From assembly GCA_030682505.1 (NCBI GenBank), contig JAUXOH010000425.1:1-6377 (forward strand): 6,377 nt of DNA, in the 5' to 3' direction. Numbering within the stretch: the first letter of the stretch is position 1; each line of letters opens with the position of its first letter. Of the stretch, positions 1 through 5,996 are shown one piece after another. Below the pieces are notes generated by a model. The model was not told the DNA's origin. It made no database searches and was given only the letters and a program-made list of their open reading frames with translations. The position numbers were made by a program, and so were the translations under genes. Origin of the DNA: Candidatus Didemnitutus sp. (GTDB taxonomy: Bacteria > Verrucomicrobiota > Verrucomicrobiia > Opitutales > Opitutaceae).

Positions 1-501
1 GAGATCTGCCAGATCACCGATCGCCATGGTGGTGTGTGTACGATCGGTTCCTGCACCACGAAGCCCGGCATTGTCACCAGCGTGGTCGCGGAATGCCGGA
101 TCACGCTCGACCAGCGCCACCTCGACGGCAGGGCGCTCAACAAGATGCTGGCCGAGGCGAAGGCGGCCAGCGAGCGCTTCGCCGCCGAGGGCAAGGTGCG
201 CGTGACGTGGGAGCGCTTGTGGGAGATTGCGCCCATTCCGTTTCACGCCGAGTTGATTGATTTCTGCGACGAAGCGATCAAGGAAACCTGCCCAACGTCG
301 CACCGGCTGCCCTCGGGTCCCTTGCACGATGCGGCGGAGGTGGCCCGGGCGGGTGTGCCGACGGTGATGATGTTTGTGCAGAGCCTGCATGGCATCAGTC
401 ACAACAAGATCGAGGACACCAAGGAGGAACACCTCGCCCAGTGCGTGGTCGCGTTTGATCGGCTGGCGGAAAAGACCATCGCTTGGATCGCCAAGCGTTG
501 A
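1..501 (+). CDS. M20-family Zn amidohydrolase (hydantoinase/carbamoylase type), C-terminal part
   Basis: This is the 3' end of a gene that starts upstream of the window: the frame is open from base 1 to the TGA at 499-501, about 166 residues. An internal GTG at 34 is not the true start, because the family sequence already runs before it. The family comprises binuclear zinc amidohydrolases (N-carbamoyl-L-amino-acid hydrolase, beta-ureidopropionase, allantoate amidohydrolase) that cleave carbamoyl or ureido groups in the cytoplasm. Visible hallmarks are the end of the dimerisation/lid domain (VVAECRITLDQRHLDGRAL), the LPSGPLHDA segment that matches the family LPSGAGHDA, and the C-terminal MFVQSLHGISHNKIED block, whose GISH histidine is the expected last metal ligand. 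The 'GPLHDA' variant is slightly unusual. The other metal ligands lie outside the window, and the substrate cannot be decided from this fragment. The gene converges on the leftward PH-domain gene, with 37 nt between the two stops. Confidence 0.85.
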   Translation, partial: EICQITDRHGGVCTIGSCTTKPGIVTSVVAECRITLDQRHLDGRALNKMLAEAKAASERFAAEGKVRVTWERLWEIAPIPFHAELIDFCDEAIKETCPTSHRLPSGPLHDAAEVARAGVPTVMMFVQSLHGISHNKIEDTKEEHLAQCVVAFDRLAEKTIAWIAKR

Positions 502-538
502 GCGGCGCGAGGGAGCAGGTGTTTGGCCGCGGACGAGA

Positions 539-1486
539 CTAGCTGAGCGCGTTCCGCAAGGCCCGGGCCTCGGCCAGCAATTCGTGAGCGGCGGTGAGAA
601 CGTCGGAGGACGAGTTGGATTTATCCCGGGCGGTCAACGTCTCTTCGGTCTCGATTGGAATGTTTTGATCGTCGGGTTCGCCGAGACCGGCCTCGCGGAA
701 TCTCCGGAGCCGGCGGAGAATCAAGTCACGCACCTCTTCCGCATTCTCGATACTGTGAAAGATTCCCATGTGCAAAGAGTCGGCGAGATTCTCGTGGTCC
801 TTCTGGCCGCCTCCACCGCCGGCGGATTGCACGCGCACATCGGCGAGACCGAGCCAGCGTTGCAATGGCCCCTGACTCACCTCCACTTGCTGGAGGTTGG
901 CAAAACTCATGGTTGATTCCCGGACCGAAAGCAGGCCGATACGGATGCGCAGGCTGCGATCGGTGACAATATACCAGTGCTGCTCGAACTCGAGGCGCAC
1001 GGCGGCGAAACTAAACGGGATCTGGGCAATGAACAGCAGCAGAGCGCCGTATTCGAAGACGTGCAGCAGTGGGATGATCCAAGTCGGCCAGCGCGCGAGC
1101 ATGCGCACGAAGCCTTCTTTTCCTTGGCGCTCGGCTTTGCTGCGCTTTTTGGCCGTGGACGGGGGCGGCGGTTCGGTCTCGGCGACGGTCGCGGCAACTT
1201 CGGGAGGCGGCGTCGCCGCGGCGGTGATCTGCTGGCGCTGGGTATTCTTGACGACGGTCGAGCGGACTTCATCCGCCTCCGTGATGAGAAAATTCAGCAT
1301 CACGAACGAGAAGGCAATGCCGACGGCGGCGCCGATTTGGGTGAAGACCCAGCGGATCACGCGCAGCTTGTAGTAGTTGCGACCGGCGCGGAAGACGCGG
1401 ATGGACCCGGGCGCACCCGACGGTGGCTCCGGCTCGTGCGGCACACGGACGAGGCGCAGCACTTGCTGACTGAACCAGTTAAACAT
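539..1486 (-). CDS. bPH2-domain membrane protein (YdbS/YdbT-like), second of a pair
   Basis: Predicted 315-residue membrane protein with one bacterial PH (bPH2, formerly DUF304) domain. From the N-terminus: a basic, proline-containing cytoplasmic stretch; a hydrophobic helix at about 44-68; a long polar linker at about 70-125 that is rich in Ala/Pro and then Lys/Arg (PPPP followed by KKRSK); a hydrophobic segment at about 134-163 that could be one or two helices; then the bPH2 domain at about 168-260. The domain carries the family pattern of YIVTDRSLRIR and QRWLGLADVRVQSAGG. The C-terminal tail ends in an amphipathic helix. The ATG at 1486 is chosen because it overlaps the upstream gene's stop by 8 nt and has GGGAGAG about 7 nt before it; the longer open frame up to 1588 reads as shadow sequence over the neighbour. 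The family function is poorly defined. The Bacillus YdbS/YdbT pair has been linked to bacteriocin resistance, which cannot be assumed here. Confidence 0.85.
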   Translation of the reverse strand: MFNWFSQQVLRLVRVPHEPEPPSGAPGSIRVFRAGRNYYKLRVIRWVFTQIGAAVGIAFSFVMLNFLITEADEVRSTVVKNTQRQQITAAATPPPEVAATVAETEPPPPSTAKKRSKAERQGKEGFVRMLARWPTWIIPLLHVFEYGALLLFIAQIPFSFAAVRLEFEQHWYIVTDRSLRIRIGLLSVRESTMSFANLQQVEVSQGPLQRWLGLADVRVQSAGGGGGQKDHENLADSLHMGIFHSIENAEEVRDLILRRLRRFREAGLGEPDDQNIPIETEETLTARDKSNSSSDVLTAAHELLAEARALRNALS

Positions 1487-2045
1487 CGCTTCGCTCTCCC
1501 GCCCCGGGGGTGCGGTCGGCCAGCGCCAGCCGGGTGGCGCGCAATTCGTGCGCGACCTCGCGCAGGGCGGCGGCCAATTCGCCCTCATTGACCGTGGCGG
1601 CCGCTGGGGCGCTGCCCGGGGCGCTCGAGACTGCGGGCGCCCCGTGGTCCTTCACGCCGCGCATCTTCAAATACAGAAAATCACGGACGGCCTCGAACTC
1701 CTTGATGCCTTCGAGGGTCATTTCGGCGCCGGCATTGCCGCTGGCGGTTTGGACCATGATCTTGGCGAGGCCGAGCCAGCGTTCGACAATGTTGGACTTG
1801 AGATGGATGTCCTGGATGCGCGCGTAGTTGATGATGACTTCGCGGCGAAAGAGAATGCCCCACCGCATGGAGATGCCCTCGTCGGTGAACCGATAGCGCA
1901 GCGTGTGATAGCGGAACCACGCGGGCAGGATCAGAAAGGGCAGCGCCGGCGGGAAGGCGCAACAGCTGATCAGGTAATATTTCCAGAGATCGGCGTGCGG
2001 CCGCTCGATGGCCAGAATCGCGGCGTCGTGGGGAGGCGGGTTCAC
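1479..2045 (-). CDS. bPH2-domain membrane protein, first of a pair
   Basis: Predicted protein of 188 residues from a GTG at 2045, or 200 from a TTG at 2081. Neither start has a clear Shine-Dalgarno site; GTG is preferred because the conserved part begins shortly after it. A hydrophobic, proline-interrupted segment at about 23-44 (YYLISCCAFPPALPFLILP) is the membrane anchor, possibly a short re-entrant hairpin. A bPH2 domain follows at about 47-130, with YRFTDEGISMRWGILFRRE and ERWLGLAKIMVQTASG. It is a clear paralogue of the next gene: RIQDIHLKSNIVERWLGLAKIMVQTASG-type spacing recurs there as NLQQVEV...QRWLGLADVRVQSAGG. A Pro/Ala-rich spacer leads to a C-terminal amphipathic helix (GELAAALREVAHELRATRL). 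Its stop overlaps the start of the downstream paralogue by 8 nt, so the two are probably translated together as partners. The role is unknown beyond family membership. Confidence 0.82.
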   Translation of the reverse strand: MNPPPHDAAILAIERPHADLWKYYLISCCAFPPALPFLILPAWFRYHTLRYRFTDEGISMRWGILFRREVIINYARIQDIHLKSNIVERWLGLAKIMVQTASGNAGAEMTLEGIKEFEAVRDFLYLKMRGVKDHGAPAVSSAPGSAPAAATVNEGELAAALREVAHELRATRLALADRTPGAGERSDV

Positions 2046-2128
2046 GGCAGCGATAGATGACGACTTTCCCGCGCGCGACAATCACGCAGGTGCGGACGGT
2101 CGCCAGACCGGGGCGAACGGCTGCCCGC

Positions 2129-2584
2129 TCAGACGGTGTATTCCGCCCAACTGGAACTCGTTTCGGTGACGAGCACCCGCTCCACTCGCACGCTCGGCAG
2201 AATGACGTAGGAGGCCGAGGGCGTGGCCGTTTCGCGCGCCAAGCGGACCGTGAATTCATCAAAAATCGCCTTGGCCATCACTTCGCTGGTCGGATCGGTG
2301 TCCTGAAAGGCGATGACGCGCTCGCCGTAGGTCGCGGTGAGCGCAGCAAAGTTGGGATCGGAGGTATTGACGGCGAGGGCGTGGTCCCAGCGATCGAGGA
2401 ATGCCTCCAGCAATCGTTTCACGGCCTTGAAATCGCACACCATGTCGTTCGCATCGAGTTCATCGGCGGCGAGCACGACCTCGACCTTGCGGCTGTGGCC
2501 GTGGGGGAAACGGCATTTTTCCGGGTGCTTGCTGAGCAAATGGCCGCTCTCGATCTCAAAGGTCTTGCCGATGCGGAAGGGCAT
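2129..2584 (-). CDS. queD: 6-carboxytetrahydropterin synthase / 6-pyruvoyl-tetrahydropterin synthase family protein (QueD-like)
   Basis: A 151-residue protein of the T-fold PTPS/QueD family, full length for the family. QueD converts 7,8-dihydroneopterin triphosphate to 6-carboxytetrahydropterin in the queuosine/7-deazaguanine pathway. Zinc ligands are visible as H15 (in SGHLL) and H28/H30 of the CxxxHGH motif (C24-R-F-P-H28-G-H30), the pattern typical of QueD. C24 with D67-H68 (WDHAL) would be the catalytic set, DPTSE at 97-101 is a conserved family stretch, and E141 (VTET) is the expected pterin-anchoring glutamate. The ATG at 2584 lies 4 nt after the hemN stop. AAGGTGGT, a near-consensus ribosome-binding site 8 nt before the ATG, sits inside the last hemN codons, so translation is probably coupled to hemN. 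SGH replaces the more usual AAH around the first ligand. No queC, queE or folE is in the window, so the pathway role is inferred from the family alone. Confidence 0.87.
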   Translation of the reverse strand: MPFRIGKTFEIESGHLLSKHPEKCRFPHGHSRKVEVVLAADELDANDMVCDFKAVKRLLEAFLDRWDHALAVNTSDPNFAALTATYGERVIAFQDTDPTSEVMAKAIFDEFTVRLARETATPSASYVILPSVRVERVLVTETSSSWAEYTV

Positions 2585-2588
2585 GTCG

Positions 2589-4004
2589 TCAGACCACCTT
2601 GGAGAAACCGGTGCGTTGCTTCGAAAGATGCGCGTCGAAGCGCATGGCGATGATGCGGACGAAAAGTCGGCCGAGGGGCGTGATTTCGATTCCGTCCTCG
2701 CGCCGGGTCAGCAGGCCGTCGGCCTCCAAATCGCCCAGACCGCCAAGTTCGGCGGCAAAGGTGGTGGCGAAATCGAGCCCGAGCTGCTGCGAAAGGCGGG
2801 CAAAGTCGATGCTGCGGGCGCACATGATGTCCGTGATGATCGTGCGCCGGCGCTGGTCATCCTCGGTCAGCAGGTAGCCCCGCTCAATCGGCAGGCGACC
2901 GGCGGTGATGGCGTCGGCGTATTCCGGCAGGTCCTTGTAATTCTGGCGGAACGAACCGTCGGTCTGCGAAATGGAGGACATGCCGAATCCGTAGAGCGAG
3001 GCACCGGCGCGGGTCGTGTAGCCTTGGAAATTGCGGTGGAGCGTGCCCTCGGCGAAGGCGATCGCCAGTTCGTCCTCCGGGCGGGCGAAGTGATCCATGC
3101 CGACCTGCGCGTAACCGGCGGCGACGAGGCGATGCGTCGCCGTCGAGAGCATCGCGAGTTTCTCCTCCGTGGTCGGGAGCTGCTGGCGGTCATCAAAAAT
3201 CTTCTGCGCGGGCTTGATCCACGGCACATGCGCATAGCTGAACACGGCGAGTCGGTCGGGATTGAGCGCGATGACCTCGTCGAGGGACTTGGCGAACGAA
3301 GCGTTGGTCTGCAGGGGCAGACCGTAGATGAGGTCGATGCTGACGGATTGGTAACCCGCCTCGCGCAGCCAATCGACGGCCTGCTTGGTCAGCGCCAACG
3401 GCTGCCAGCGGTGGATCGCGACCTGCACTTCCGGGTTGGTGTCCTGCACGCCGAGTGAGGCGCGGTTGCAACCGAGGCGGCGGAACGCAGCGACGTGCTC
3501 CTTGGTCAGGCGGCGCGGATCGATTTCCACCGAAATTTCGGCGTCGGCCGAAAAAGTGAAGATGCCATGGATGGCACGGGCGAGCCGGTCGATCTCGACC
3601 GGGGGCAGGAAAGTCGGCGTGCCGCCGCCGAAATGCAACTGTGTGACGGGCCGGCGCGTGTCGAGGAGGGGCGCGGTCAGCTCGAGCTCCTTGATCAGGA
3701 GATCGACGTATTCGCCGGCCGAGGCGAGGCGACGGGTGATGACCGTGTTGCAGCCGCAATACCAACAAAGCGACTCGCAGAACGGGAGGTGGAAATACAG
3801 CGAGAACGGCGTCGAGCCGTCCGCGTTGTCGCGTTTGACCTCGGTCAGCAGCGCCGTCCGGTCAATCGCGTCCGAAAATTGGGGCGCGGTTGGGTAGGAC
3901 GTGTAGCGGGGTCCGGGTATGTTGTATTTGCGAACCAGCTCGAGGGCGGGTTCGACAGCAGGAGAGACGGTGCAGCGTGGAGACACCATGATGGGGCTGA
4001 GCAT
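2589..4004 (-). CDS. hemN: Oxygen-independent coproporphyrinogen III oxidase HemN
   Basis: Radical-SAM enzyme that decarboxylates two propionates of coproporphyrinogen III to give protoporphyrinogen IX without oxygen, a cytoplasmic step of haem synthesis. From the ATG at 4004 it has 471 residues, close to E. coli HemN (457). The N-terminal signature GPRYTSYPTAP is at 31-41. The cluster motif is C76-x3-C80-x2-C83 followed by G-C85-N, the arrangement specific to genuine HemN rather than HemW. GGGTPTF at 126-132 is the SAM-binding glycine motif, MDHFARPEDELA follows, and a HemN C-terminal domain completes the protein. Start choice is uncertain: ATGs at 3989 (466 aa), 4004 and 4085 (498 aa) are in frame and none has a good ribosome-binding site. 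The stretch before 4004 is low in family character. It lies downstream of sufS and is tightly followed by the queD-like gene. Confidence 0.93.
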   Translation of the reverse strand: MLSPIMVSPRCTVSPAVEPALELVRKYNIPGPRYTSYPTAPQFSDAIDRTALLTEVKRDNADGSTPFSLYFHLPFCESLCWYCGCNTVITRRLASAGEYVDLLIKELELTAPLLDTRRPVTQLHFGGGTPTFLPPVEIDRLARAIHGIFTFSADAEISVEIDPRRLTKEHVAAFRRLGCNRASLGVQDTNPEVQVAIHRWQPLALTKQAVDWLREAGYQSVSIDLIYGLPLQTNASFAKSLDEVIALNPDRLAVFSYAHVPWIKPAQKIFDDRQQLPTTEEKLAMLSTATHRLVAAGYAQVGMDHFARPEDELAIAFAEGTLHRNFQGYTTRAGASLYGFGMSSISQTDGSFRQNYKDLPEYADAITAGRLPIERGYLLTEDDQRRRTIITDIMCARSIDFARLSQQLGLDFATTFAAELGGLGDLEADGLLTRREDGIEITPLGRLFVRIIAMRFDAHLSKQRTGFSKVV

Positions 4005-4105
4005 AACCGAACCGGGGGTTCCGGGCTGCGCATCTGTTGCTCTAATCCTTGCCTGATCTTGGTGGTTTGGCTTGGGGAGCGACATCTTGGTCTCGATCGC
4101 CGACC

Positions 4106-5338
4106 TCAGGCGGAGAAGAACTGCTGGATCCGCAGGAGCGACTGGATCAGGCGCTCGATCTCGTCCTCGGTATTGTAGAGGTAGAAGCTGGCGCGGGAGG
4201 TGGACATGAGGCCGAGCTTGCGCATCAGAGGCTGGTTGCAGTGGTGTCCGCCCCGCAACGCGATGCCATCGCGGTCGGCCAAGGTGACCACATCGTGGGC
4301 ATGCGCCCCGGGGATGGCGAAACTCACGACGCCGCTGCGGTGCTGCGCCGGGCCGAGCACGCGGATGCCCGGGATTTCCGCCTGAATGCGCTGGTAGGCG
4401 AGGGCGGCGAGTTTTTCGTCGTGTCGGGCGATGGCCTCGCGACCGAGCTCGTCGAGGTAATCCATGGCGCGGGCCAGGGCGATGGCGTCGGCAATATTGG
4501 GCGTGCCCGCCTCGAATTTCTGCGGCGCCGGGGCCCACTTGCTTTCAAAAAAGTCGACGGAGGAAATCATGGAGCCGCCGCCGCGGTAGGGCGGCATGGC
4601 TTGGAGGAGCGCCTCGCGGCCGTAGAGCACCCCGATGCCGGTCGGGCCGCACATTTTGTGACCGGAGAGGACGAGGAAGTCGCAATCCATCGCCCGCACG
4701 TCGAGCGGCATGTGGCCGGCGCTTTGGGCGGCATCGACGAGCGTCAGGGCGCCGATTTTTTTCGCCGCGGCGCAGAGTTCGGCGGCGGGATTGATCACGC
4801 CCAGCGTGTTGGAAACGTGCGTAAAGGCGAAGAGCTTCACGTCGGATGTGAGAACCTCGGGCAGTTTGCCCAGGTCGAGCAGACCGGTGTCGCCCGCGAC
4901 GATGGGCAAGAAGCGCAGTTTGGCGCCGGTGCGCCGGGCGAGGAGTTGCCACGGCACGAGGTTGGAGTGGTGCTCCATCTCGGTGAGCAGGATCACGTCG
5001 CCTGCCTTCAGGTGTTCGTCGCCCCAGGCGTTGGCCACGAGGTTGATACCGTCGGTGGTGCCGGCGGTGAAGACGATCTCGGACGCGGAAGCGGCGTTGA
5101 GGAATTTGGCGCTGCGTTCGCGGGCGGCCTCGTAGGCGAAGGTGGCGCGCATCGAGAGCGCGTGAATGCCCCGGTGCACATTGGCGTTATCCTCGCGGTA
5201 ATAGGTGCTGAGGGCATCTATCACGCATTGGGGCTTCTGCGACGTCGCGGCGTTGTCGAGATAGAGCAGCGGCTGGCCGTTGATTTGCTGATTCAGGATC
5301 GGGAAATCAGCGCGAATGGTATTCCAGGCAGGAGACAT
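4106..5338 (-). CDS. sufS: SufS-type cysteine desulfurase
   Basis: A 410-residue group II, fold-type I PLP enzyme that removes sulfur from L-cysteine as an enzyme-bound persulfide for Fe-S cluster assembly. The N-terminal YLDNAATSQKP (26-36) and VHRGIHALS (54-62) are SufS signatures. PLP-site residues are visible: H123-H124 (EMEHHSN), D202 and Q205 (VDAAQSAGH), and the Schiff-base lysine K228 in SGHKMCGPTG. The persulfide cysteine is C367 in RGGHHCNQPLM, in the short-loop context typical of SufS rather than IscS/NifS. The protein is full length (E. coli SufS 406). The ATG at 5338 opens the family sequence directly; the open frame further upstream is Arg/Pro-rich shadow. No Shine-Dalgarno site is seen before it. 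sufU lies 101 nt upstream on the same strand, which identifies SufU as the likely sulfur acceptor. No other cysteine desulfurase is present in the window. Confidence 0.95.
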   Translation of the reverse strand: MSPAWNTIRADFPILNQQINGQPLLYLDNAATSQKPQCVIDALSTYYREDNANVHRGIHALSMRATFAYEAARERSAKFLNAASASEIVFTAGTTDGINLVANAWGDEHLKAGDVILLTEMEHHSNLVPWQLLARRTGAKLRFLPIVAGDTGLLDLGKLPEVLTSDVKLFAFTHVSNTLGVINPAAELCAAAKKIGALTLVDAAQSAGHMPLDVRAMDCDFLVLSGHKMCGPTGIGVLYGREALLQAMPPYRGGGSMISSVDFFESKWAPAPQKFEAGTPNIADAIALARAMDYLDELGREAIARHDEKLAALAYQRIQAEIPGIRVLGPAQHRSGVVSFAIPGAHAHDVVTLADRDGIALRGGHHCNQPLMRKLGLMSTSRASFYLYNTEDEIERLIQSLLRIQQFFSA

Positions 5339-5387
5339 CGAAAAGGAGCGGGGAGTAGGAAGTAAGCAGCGCAGGGAGGAGCGTGGT

Positions 5388-5431
5388 CCGGGGTTTGCCC
5401 CCGACGGATCGGGGACCGGCCCCGACGACCG
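5388..5431. other. GC-rich hairpin-forming segment between sufU and sufS
   Basis: The 101-nt gap between sufU and sufS holds nested inverted repeats. GGGG at 5390-5393 can pair with CCCC at 5398-5401. CCCCGA (5399-5404) can pair with TCGGGG (5409-5414). TCGGGG can instead pair with a second CCCCGA (5420-5425). These are mutually exclusive folds. Read on the - strand, the run of Ts lies before the stems rather than after them, so this is not an ordinary intrinsic terminator for sufU. It might affect mRNA processing or sufS translation, or be a chance result of high GC. Confidence 0.3.
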
Positions 5432-5439
5432 GAAAAATC

Positions 5440-5895
5440 TCAGTCGCTGCCTTTCTCGGTGGTGATGAGTTGGGCGTCGCCCTTGGCGGCGTTGAGCGCG
5501 GCGTGCCAGCTGAGCGTGGCGCATTTGATCCGGGCCGGAAACTGGTGCACGCCGGCGAGCGCACTGAGATCGGAAAGTTCGTCGTCCTTCACGTCACCGG
5601 TGGTGATGAGCTTGATGACGTTGCCGGTGATGGCCTCGGCTTCGGCGACGGTTTGGCCTTTGAGATTGAGCGTCATGAGCGAGGCGGAGGCCTGCGAGAT
5701 CGCGCAGCCGCTGCCTTGAAAGCTGATGTCGGCGATGCGGTCGCCTTCCAGCTGCACATAGACGGTGATTTCGTCGCCACAGAGCGGATTGTTGCCGGAA
5801 CCGACGCGATTGGCGGTGGGCAAGACCTGATAATTCCGCGGGCGGCGGTTATGGTCGAGAATGACGGATTGGTAGAGGTCGGTAAGGTCGTGCAT
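5440..5895 (-). CDS. sufU: SufU zinc-dependent sulfur-transfer protein (NifU N-terminal/IscU-like)
   Basis: A 151-residue protein of the IscU/SufU fold, complete. SufU carries a structural/regulatory zinc and accepts persulfide sulfur from the SufS cysteine, delivering it to the SufBCD scaffold. The ligand set is intact: C39 and D41 (NPLCGDEI), C64 (GSGCAIS) and C125 (ARIKCATLSW). The gap between the second and third cysteines is 61 residues, matching Bacillus-type SufU (which has an insertion) and clearly longer than in IscU, so this is SufU and not an IscU scaffold. The N-terminus (DLYQSVILDHNRRPRNY) is typical. The ATG at 5895 is chosen because the family sequence starts there; the open frame to 5961 adds 22 atypical residues. 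No clear Shine-Dalgarno site precedes it. sufS follows 101 nt downstream. The order sufU-sufS, without sufBCD alongside, differs from the Bacillus sufCDSUB cluster. Confidence 0.94.
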   Translation of the reverse strand: MHDLTDLYQSVILDHNRRPRNYQVLPTANRVGSGNNPLCGDEITVYVQLEGDRIADISFQGSGCAISQASASLMTLNLKGQTVAEAEAITGNVIKLITTGDVKDDELSDLSALAGVHQFPARIKCATLSWHAALNAAKGDAQLITTEKGSD

Positions 5896-5996
5896 CGTCC
5901 GGCGGCGTGGAAAAGTGACGCTAGGTGGTGCGTTCGGTTTGGCAAACAGACTTTCCGTCACCGACCCTCCCCGGATCGGGCAGCCGGGAGATTGGC

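Noticed and set aside
502..538. Possible bidirectional terminator between the convergent amidohydrolase and PH-domain genes
   Set aside because: Only a 5-bp GCGGC/GCCGC stem with a loop of about 19 nt and no T-run on either strand; not supported.
2337..3458. Long + strand open frame (373 codons) opposite hemN and queD
   Set aside because: No domain signature, and it is antisense to two genes with intact catalytic motifs; a compositional shadow.
4005..4538. N-terminal extension of the hemN open frame up to 4538
   Set aside because: The extra residues are Arg/Pro/His-rich and overlap the sufS coding region in another frame. HemN family length is met without them.
4049..5365. Long + strand open frame (438 codons) opposite sufS
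   Set aside because: Gly/Glu/Val-rich sequence with no recognisable domain, fully antisense to a textbook SufS. GC-rich codon use on the - strand produces such open shadow frames.
5918..5945. Promoter-like TTGCCA and TAGCGT boxes upstream of sufU (- strand)
   Set aside because: The spacing is 16 nt but the -10 box matches only half of the consensus. In GC-rich DNA this is too weak to call.
5967..5990. Hairpin CTCCCCGG/CCGGGAG after the CBS-domain gene
   Set aside because: The stem contains a bulge and no T-run follows on the - strand, so an intrinsic terminator is not supported.
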